From positions 124,001 to 188,000 of the forward strand of contig NZ_JAASRY010000002.1 of assembly GCF_011761345.1 (NCBI RefSeq): DNA of 64,000 nucleotides, in the 5' to 3' direction. The notes below the pieces were generated by a model, which was given only the letters and a program-made list of their open reading frames with translations, was not told the DNA's origin and did no database searches. A program made the position numbers and the translations under genes. Below, piece after piece: positions 59,214-64,000 of this stretch. Numbering within the stretch: position 1 is the first letter of the stretch; the number at the start of each line of letters is the position of its first letter. This stretch comes from Thalassobacillus devorans. Lineage in GTDB: Bacteria > Bacillota > Bacilli > Bacillales > Halobacillaceae.

Positions 59214-59849
59214 ATGGAACATCTATTCGCAATACTGGGTGTGGGCTTTCTCCTCGGTATAAAACACGCTTTGGAACCTGATCATGTCGTGGCTGTCTCC
59301 ACAATCGTAGGGGAAAATAAGTCGCCTTGGCGATCTGGTTTTTTGGGTGTGTTTTGGGGGATAGGACACACGTTAACGTTACTGGTCATCTTCTTAATTT
59401 TATTTTTATCGCAAACAAGTATACCAGGTGCATGGGAGAAATCTTTTGAATTAGGTGTTGGGTTTATGCTCATTTATCTTGGTTTTTCTTCATTTCTTCC
59501 TAAAAAAAATAAAGCCAGGAAATCAGGAAAAGCAGTTAGGAATCAGTTGTTATTTAAATCGATGCTGATCGGTCAAATCCATGGACTTGCCGGAAGTGCC
59601 GCGATGACTCTCCTTGTAGTTTCAACGGTTGATTCATTGCAGGGGGCTCTTATTTATATCGGAACATTTGGGACAGGAACCGTGTTAGGAATGCTGTTAT
59701 TCACATTAGTCCTAAGTCTTCCATTCCTTTTTACTGTAAACAAGCAACGGATCAATATGTTATTAACAAGAGGAACTGCCATTCTTAGTATTTGTTATGG
59801 AATCTATTATATTTATGTCATCGGTTTTAGCAATGGTTTGTTTATATAA
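59214..59849 (+). CDS. NicO/UreH-like nickel (cobalt) transporter
   Basis: A 211-residue membrane protein with about six hydrophobic segments. Near the N-terminus it carries the HX4DH metal signature of nickel/cobalt transporters (GIKHALEPDHVVAVS), and a second His-rich segment GQIHGLAGSAAMT in the middle. It lies four bases after larE, so its job is very probably nickel supply for LarA maturation. Confidence 0.87.
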   Translation: MEHLFAILGVGFLLGIKHALEPDHVVAVSTIVGENKSPWRSGFLGVFWGIGHTLTLLVIFLILFLSQTSIPGAWEKSFELGVGFMLIYLGFSSFLPKKNKARKSGKAVRNQLLFKSMLIGQIHGLAGSAAMTLLVVSTVDSLQGALIYIGTFGTGTVLGMLLFTLVLSLPFLFTVNKQRINMLLTRGTAILSICYGIYYIYVIGFSNGLFI

Positions 59850-59948
59850 AATAAAGCCAGAAGGTAGATTCTTGTAGATACTGACAGGGAAACGCGTACA
59901 GGTTAACCAGAAGTGATTTAGTCTCTGAGGAAGCGAGGAAATTCTGGT

Positions 59949-61247
59949 ATGAGAAAGAAATTCGGTATAATTGCAGACGATTTGACCGGGGCAAATGATA
60001 GTGGGGTACAGTTAAAAGAAAGTGGGTTGGAAACTTCCGTTTTATTCCGTTTACCTGAGGGGGATGTTCAGCTGGAAGAAACTATAGTGATTGATACAGA
60101 TTCAAGAGCACTTTCCAAAGAAGAAGCCTATAACGAAACCAAGGAAGCAGCTAAATTTCTAAAACAAAACGAGTATCAGCACATCTACAAAAAGATGGAT
60201 TCAACCCTGAGAGGATACATTGGTGTAGAATTGCAGGCGATCAAAGAAGTGTTTAACCCGGTATTTTTAGTAGTTGCCCCTGCCTATCCTGCTTATGGAA
60301 GAACGACGGAGTCCGGTGTTCATAAATTGCATGGGGTTCCAGTCTCCGAAACTGAAATAGCACAAGACCCGAAGCATCCAGTGAAAGTATCCCGTATCGA
60401 TTCTATTATGGAAAGGGAAACAAAAGAGAAGACGGCTGTCCTTTCCATAGAAGCGTATAAAAGCAATCCGTTCCTTTTGAGAGAAAAGTTAGAAGCCCTC
60501 AAACAGGAGGGAATTCATTATCTGATTTGTGATGCCCATAAGCAAGAGGATTTAACAGAGATTGTAAAGGCTATCTCCAACTATACGGATGAAGTGGTTT
60601 GGGCAGGATCTGCAGGGTTGGCTGAGGTTTTACCTGAAGTATTTGGATTCTCCCGAGAACAAGAAGCAGCCATCGATATTCCTGTTTCTCCAAAAGTTCT
60701 TGCGGTCTGTGGAAGTTTATCTCGTACCACACAAGAGCAAGTAAATTATGCACTCAATCAACCTGGCATCGCTTCTGTGAAAGTGGATACAGAACGAATC
60801 CTGACAGAAGCATGGGAAGATGAAAAAAAGGCGATGATAACAGCCTGTAGAGAAGCATTTGCCGAAAACCAAGATGTGGTGCTTTATCTTCCATCCACTC
60901 CACAAATAAAGGAAGCTGTGAAGCGGAAAGCACGTGAACAGCATTTAACAGCCATGGAAGTAGCGGAGAGGATATCTCAAGCATTAGGGGATATGACAAG
61001 GGAATTGGTAGAACAGGTTGGGGATCTGCGGGCTTTAGTATTGACTGGGGGAGATACGGCGAAGGATGTATCCAAACAATTAGGTGCCAAAGGATTCAGG
61101 CTTACACGACAAATAGAGCCAGGAATCCCGCAAGGAAGTTTAATGGGAACGGATCGTTTGATGGAAGTGGTAACGAAAGCTGGAGCATTTGGAAGTGAAA
61201 AATCCATTTATAGAGCGATCAAAGCATTGAAAGGAGAGTGTGAATAG
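59949..61247 (+). CDS. Four-carbon acid sugar kinase (DUF1537, DtnK/OtnK type)
   Basis: A 432-residue kinase of the DUF1537 family, which phosphorylates D-threonate, D-erythronate or 3-oxo-tetronate at O4. The N-terminal domain starts GIIADDLTGANDSGVQL; KMDSTLRGYIGVEL is the substrate region, and VLTGGDTAKDVSKQLGA the C-terminal nucleotide-binding part. GAGGAAGCGAGGAAA precedes the ATG, and a 7-base inverted repeat (ACCAGAA/TTCTGGT) encloses this ribosome site. It overlaps pdxA2 by one base. Together they would convert a tetronate to dihydroxyacetone phosphate. Confidence 0.92.
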   Translation: MRKKFGIIADDLTGANDSGVQLKESGLETSVLFRLPEGDVQLEETIVIDTDSRALSKEEAYNETKEAAKFLKQNEYQHIYKKMDSTLRGYIGVELQAIKEVFNPVFLVVAPAYPAYGRTTESGVHKLHGVPVSETEIAQDPKHPVKVSRIDSIMERETKEKTAVLSIEAYKSNPFLLREKLEALKQEGIHYLICDAHKQEDLTEIVKAISNYTDEVVWAGSAGLAEVLPEVFGFSREQEAAIDIPVSPKVLAVCGSLSRTTQEQVNYALNQPGIASVKVDTERILTEAWEDEKKAMITACREAFAENQDVVLYLPSTPQIKEAVKRKAREQHLTAMEVAERISQALGDMTRELVEQVGDLRALVLTGGDTAKDVSKQLGAKGFRLTRQIEPGIPQGSLMGTDRLMEVVTKAGAFGSEKSIYRAIKALKGECE

Positions 61248-62242
61248 TGGCAGCAAAAAAGGTGATCGGCATTACGATGGGCGATGCAGCAGGAGTAGGA
61301 CCGGAAATTATCGTGAAAAGTTTGATGGATGCTAACATACATGAGCATGCTATACCTTTGGTGATTGGGGATAAAAAGATGCTTGATCGAGCTGCCAGAA
61401 TCGTGGGTGCCGATGTAACCATTAGGAATGTACATAAAAATGAGGAGTTTCTTGGGGAGAAAGGAGAGATTCTCTGTCTGGATTTAGATCTGCTCCCTGA
61501 AAATTTACCCTTTGGAAGAGTCTCTGCCGAAGCTGGCCACGCTGCCTTTGAATATTTAAGAACAGCGATCGAGCTAGCGAAAGAGGGCAAGATTAACGCG
61601 ATCTGCACGGCACCATTGAATAAAGAAGCGCTTCACAAAGGTGGCCATCTTTATCCGGGGCATACGGAAATACTTGCTGAATTGACCGATACGAGCAATT
61701 TTTCAATGATGCTTTCCTCGCCTAAACTGAAAGTGATCCATGTAACCACTCATGTTGGATTAATAGATGCCGTATCAATGATTAATCCAAACCGAGTTTA
61801 TGATGTGATACGCATGGCTCATGATACCTTATCGAGAGCAGGGAATCCTGAACCGAAAATAGCAGTCTGTGGAATTAACCCGCACGCAGGTGAGAATGGC
61901 CTTTTCGGATACGGAGAAGAAGAAGAAAAAGTAATTCCAGGAGTAGAGCAAGCCCAGGAAGAGGGGATTGCTGTACAAGGTCCATTGCCAGCGGATACAC
62001 TCTTCTTTCGTGCTGTCCGTGGCGACTTTGACATAGTTGTGGCCATGTATCATGATCAAGGCCATGGTCCTATCAAAGTGTTGGGTTTAGAATCAGGAGT
62101 CAATATAACGGTAGGACTTCCGATTATTCGAACAAGTGTCGATCATGGAACAGCGTTTGATATTGCGGGGACTGGTATAGCAGACGAGAAAAGCCTGCAA
62201 GAAGCGTTACGCCAAGCGATTGAACTGGCACCCAATAAATAA
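61247..62242 (+). CDS. pdxA2: PdxA2, 4-phospho-D-threonate/erythronate dehydrogenase
   Basis: A 331-residue NAD-dependent dehydrogenase of the PdxA family that oxidises 4-phosphotetronate at C3, with decarboxylation to dihydroxyacetone phosphate. The GTG at 61247 overlaps the preceding stop, with AAGGAGAG upstream. Motifs: GITMGDAAGVGPEIIVKS, CTAPLNKEAL, metal ligands His in GHTEILAEL and MYHDQGHGPIK, and HGTAFDIAGTGIA. Coupling with a DUF1537 kinase marks it as PdxA2, not the vitamin B6 enzyme. Confidence 0.93.
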   Translation: MAAKKVIGITMGDAAGVGPEIIVKSLMDANIHEHAIPLVIGDKKMLDRAARIVGADVTIRNVHKNEEFLGEKGEILCLDLDLLPENLPFGRVSAEAGHAAFEYLRTAIELAKEGKINAICTAPLNKEALHKGGHLYPGHTEILAELTDTSNFSMMLSSPKLKVIHVTTHVGLIDAVSMINPNRVYDVIRMAHDTLSRAGNPEPKIAVCGINPHAGENGLFGYGEEEEKVIPGVEQAQEEGIAVQGPLPADTLFFRAVRGDFDIVVAMYHDQGHGPIKVLGLESGVNITVGLPIIRTSVDHGTAFDIAGTGIADEKSLQEALRQAIELAPNK

Positions 62243-62259
62243 TATGTAAACAGTATATA

Positions 62260-62296
62260 TACCCCAGGTCCTCCAGAATTTGGAGGACCTGGGGTA
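62260..62296 (+). repeat. REP-like palindrome, left of the transposase relic
   Basis: TACCCCAGGTCCTCCA and its exact inverted copy form a 16-bp stem around GAATT. The lack of a T-run argues against a plain terminator; a variant lies at 63162 and a relic at 38904. Confidence 0.85.
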
Positions 62297-62622
62297 TTGT
62301 CGATAAAAAAACAGGTTGAACAAACGTTTGTTTATATGTGGAAAAATCACCTTAATGTATTCAAATTAGTCCATATCAATAACATATCTATTAATATTAT
62401 AGCGAATCTTTGCTAATAAGATCGGACTTTTGTCGAACTCCGCTTCATAATTACTGCCCCCATACCTAATAGCCCGCTCTTTTCTTGTCTAGTTTTATCA
62501 GGAAAGATGAAAGATCTTAGCCATAACCCTAGGCCAATACCTGGAACCAAGGGATAGAATGCAACCATACAGGGCCCAATAATATACCAGAGATTCGAAA
62601 AACCGGAAAAAATATCAGCCCG

Positions 62623-63131
62623 ATCATTGCGAGAGGAAACCGAAAAGCAGACATATTCTTAGAAGATGCTGACCGCTATTATTATTTAGAGTTGTTAAGC
62701 AGAAGTCAGCGCAGTTACCCATTTGATCTCCACGCTTATTGCTCATGACCAACCACGTACACCTGCTGGTCGAAACCATAAAGCATCCAACTCACACATT
62801 CATTAGACAAGCCCATTCCCATTACGCCATTTATTTCAACAAGAAATACGATTACGTTGGCCATCTCTTCCAGGGCAGGTATAAAGGACAGCCAATACCT
62901 GACATCACAGCATTCCTGCAAATCAGCCGTTATATCCACCTAAACCCAGTACGGGCGAACCTCACTGCTACTCCTGATACTTATAAATGGAGCAGCTATC
63001 CTCAATATTTATCGCTTAAACCGTTGAATCCAATCCTCACCGCAACAAAAATCCCAAAGTATTTCAATGGTATCGAAGGATACGACAAGTTTGTCAAAGC
63101 AAAAGAATCAGTTGCCAGTGATCATCCATAA
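62623..63131 (+). pseudogene. REP-associated tyrosine transposase (RAYT), frameshifted
   Basis: A single-strand Y1 transposase of the IS200-like HUH group, the type linked with REP palindromes. Reading from 62623, IIARGNRKADIFLEDADRYYYLELL and HAYC are in one frame; at 62742-62745 one base is lost, and the frame continues LMTNHVHLLVE (metal-binding His-x-His), GHLFQGRYKG and ISRYIHLNPVRANL, whose Tyr is the expected nucleophile. The N-terminal ~15 residues upstream of 62623 are not recognisable, so the gene is dead. The TTG at 62739 is not a credible start because the HUH fold would lack its first strand. REP-like palindromes flank it on both sides. Confidence 0.85.
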
Positions 63132-63196
63132 TTTGGAGGGATCCGGGGTAAAAAAGGAAACACCCCAGGTACTCCAGATATTGGAGGATCTGGGGT
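63130..63196 (+). repeat. REP-like palindromes, right of the transposase relic
   Basis: A half copy (AATTTGGAGGGATCCGGGGT, 63130-63149) overlaps the transposase stop. A full copy follows: ACCCCAGGTACTCCA (63162-63176), GATAT, TGGAGGATCTGGGGT (63182-63196), differing from the 62260 copy at four positions. Confidence 0.8.
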
Positions 63197-63318
63197 CGAT
63201 GAAGAACTGTAATAACTTTAGTTTATATGGCAATAGTTGACTATATTCCTAGAATAGATTGAATATTAAATTAATTTTGCTAGATTAAAATCTGTAAACG
63301 TCTGCTAAACGACTTAAA

Positions 63319-63332
63319 TGTAAGCGCTTAAA
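63319..63332 (+). promoter_or_regulatory. CcpA cre-like site before the GH85 gene
   Basis: TGTAAGCGCTTAAA fits the cre consensus with one mismatch, ~100 bases upstream of the GH85 start, suggesting catabolite repression. Confidence 0.6.
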
Positions 63333-63431
63333 AAGGGCTGTTTTGTGCAGACAATCTTTAAATGGAGGTGAGCCAGAGAAGACAACCAAGCAACAAGGAA
63401 CGACTTTAAAATTAAAAGGAAGGTGAATTAT

Positions 63432-64000
63432 TTGAGTAAAAGTAGAAAGTTTACGTTTTGGGGAAGTGTATTTGCTATCATCTTTTGTATGTTTCCTCTT
63501 GTGGGGTTTGCAGAAGCACCAACATCTTCCCACTGGTACCCAAAAGATTTATTAGAATGGTCGCCGGAAAAAGACTCAGATGCGCTGTATAATCGTTCAA
63601 CGGTTCCACTTAATGATAGAGTAGGAGACAAAAATGACGACGAGCCTCGTCTTGTAGCTCTGTCAGCTCTTAACCCTAATACGAGTGGAGTCCCTTCACA
63701 GGGCGGATCGGATTTCTATGCAAACACATTTGGATTCTGGCAATACGTAGATCTAATGGTTTACTGGGCCGGGTCTTCGGGAGAAGGGATCATAGTTCCG
63801 CCAAGTGCTGATGTCATTGATGCTTCCCACCGCAATGGCGTACCTATTCTTGGGAATGTGTTTTTCCCGCCTAAAGTCTATGGTGGAAAAGAGGAATGGG
63901 TAGAACAAATGCTGCAGCAGCGTGTCGATGGATCGTTCCCGGCAGCTGACCAGTTACTCAAGGCTGCAGAGTATTATGGGTTTGATGGCTGGTTCATTAA
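63432..64000 (+). CDS. Secreted endo-beta-N-acetylglucosaminidase (GH85), 3' part beyond window
   Basis: Extracellular glycosidase that cuts the chitobiose core of N-glycans (endo-beta-N-acetylglucosaminidase D/M type). The TTG at 63432 follows AAAGGAAGGTGA and opens a signal peptide (basic start, hydrophobic FWGSVFAIIFCMFPLVGFAEA). The mature part shows features of GH85: WYPKDLLEWSPEKDSD, FWQYVDLMVYWAGSSGEG, IIVPPSADVIDASHRNG and VPILGNVFFPP, then YGFDGWFI at the window edge just before the region where the catalytic Asn and Glu are expected. 189 codons are present; family proteins have 600 or more. The cre-like box upstream fits a scavenging enzyme. Confidence 0.88.
   Translation, partial: MSKSRKFTFWGSVFAIIFCMFPLVGFAEAPTSSHWYPKDLLEWSPEKDSDALYNRSTVPLNDRVGDKNDDEPRLVALSALNPNTSGVPSQGGSDFYANTFGFWQYVDLMVYWAGSSGEGIIVPPSADVIDASHRNGVPILGNVFFPPKVYGGKEEWVEQMLQQRVDGSFPAADQLLKAAEYYGFDGWFI

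Noticed and set aside
62739-63131. A functional transposase starting at TTG 62739
   Set aside because: Recognisable transposase sequence continues upstream in another frame, so this is the 3' part of a frameshifted gene.
63363-63410. Fifteen-codon open frame before the GH85 gene
   Set aside because: No separate ribosome site and no recognisable product; treated as leader sequence.

Overview
The window looks like chromosome of a Gram-positive, low-GC, probably moderately halophilic member of the Bacillaceae (Halobacillus- or Virgibacillus-like). Signs are strong AGGAGG-type ribosome sites with frequent TTG and GTG starts, sigma-A type promoters, CcpA cre boxes, teichoic/teichuronic-type wall genes, and secreted autolysins carrying long Asp/Glu-rich segments. 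The genus is an inference; there is no rRNA or tRNA in the window.

Bases 1-38885 are mostly cell-surface functions. A nucleotide-sugar dehydrogenase (cut by the left edge) diverges from galU-ugd, which would supply UDP-glucuronate. A long operon-like run follows (3633-18903): two GT4 and one TuaG-like GT2 glycosyltransferases, a TagG-like permease, a double-cassette TagH-like ATPase, a helical-repeat/GT2 protein and its GT-less paralogue, a TupA-like ATP-grasp protein, two cyanophycin-synthetase-like ATP-grasp/acylphosphatase fusions, and an acylphosphatase/YheCD ATP-grasp fusion. Two further YheCD-type ATP-grasp genes follow at 18979 and 30257. Between them lie an amidase with 7 peptidoglycan-binding repeats, a glucosaminidase with 12, and two smaller relatives with no signal peptide and a glucosaminidase domain that has lost its catalytic Glu. 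The simplest reading is a sugar polymer exported by TagGH and decorated or extended with amino acids by the ATP-grasp ligases, like the teichuronopeptide of alkaliphilic bacilli. LCP-family transferases (one intact, one frameshifted beside an IS3 relic) could attach such polymers to peptidoglycan. A YtcJ-like amidohydrolase with an SSS symporter and a secreted M14 carboxypeptidase complete this part.

Bases 39208-51923 are a sugar-catabolic cluster behind a sigma-A promoter with a cre box: a three-component sugar ABC importer without its ATPase, a Gfo/Idh oxidoreductase, an amidohydrolase, a NagB-like protein, a fucose-isomerase-like protein, a PfkA-type kinase with an unusual active site, a GntR regulator, a class II aldolase, an aldehyde dehydrogenase and a second Gfo/Idh oxidoreductase. 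The isomerase-kinase-aldolase-dehydrogenase set repeats the logic of upper glycolysis for an unidentified sugar.

Bases 52071-62242 are a sugar-acid cluster: a D-2-hydroxyacid dehydrogenase, a CdaR-type regulator divergent from glycerate kinase and a KdgT-like permease, a LarA-family nickel racemase/epimerase with LarE and a NicO/UreH-like nickel transporter, then a four-carbon acid-sugar kinase (DUF1537) and PdxA2. This suggests catabolism of tetronates or related acids with a nickel-dependent epimerisation step.

Bases 62260-63196 hold a decayed REP-associated tyrosine transposase flanked by REP-like palindromes; a relic of the same palindrome lies at 38904. The window ends inside a secreted GH85 endo-beta-N-acetylglucosaminidase gene preceded by a cre-like box.
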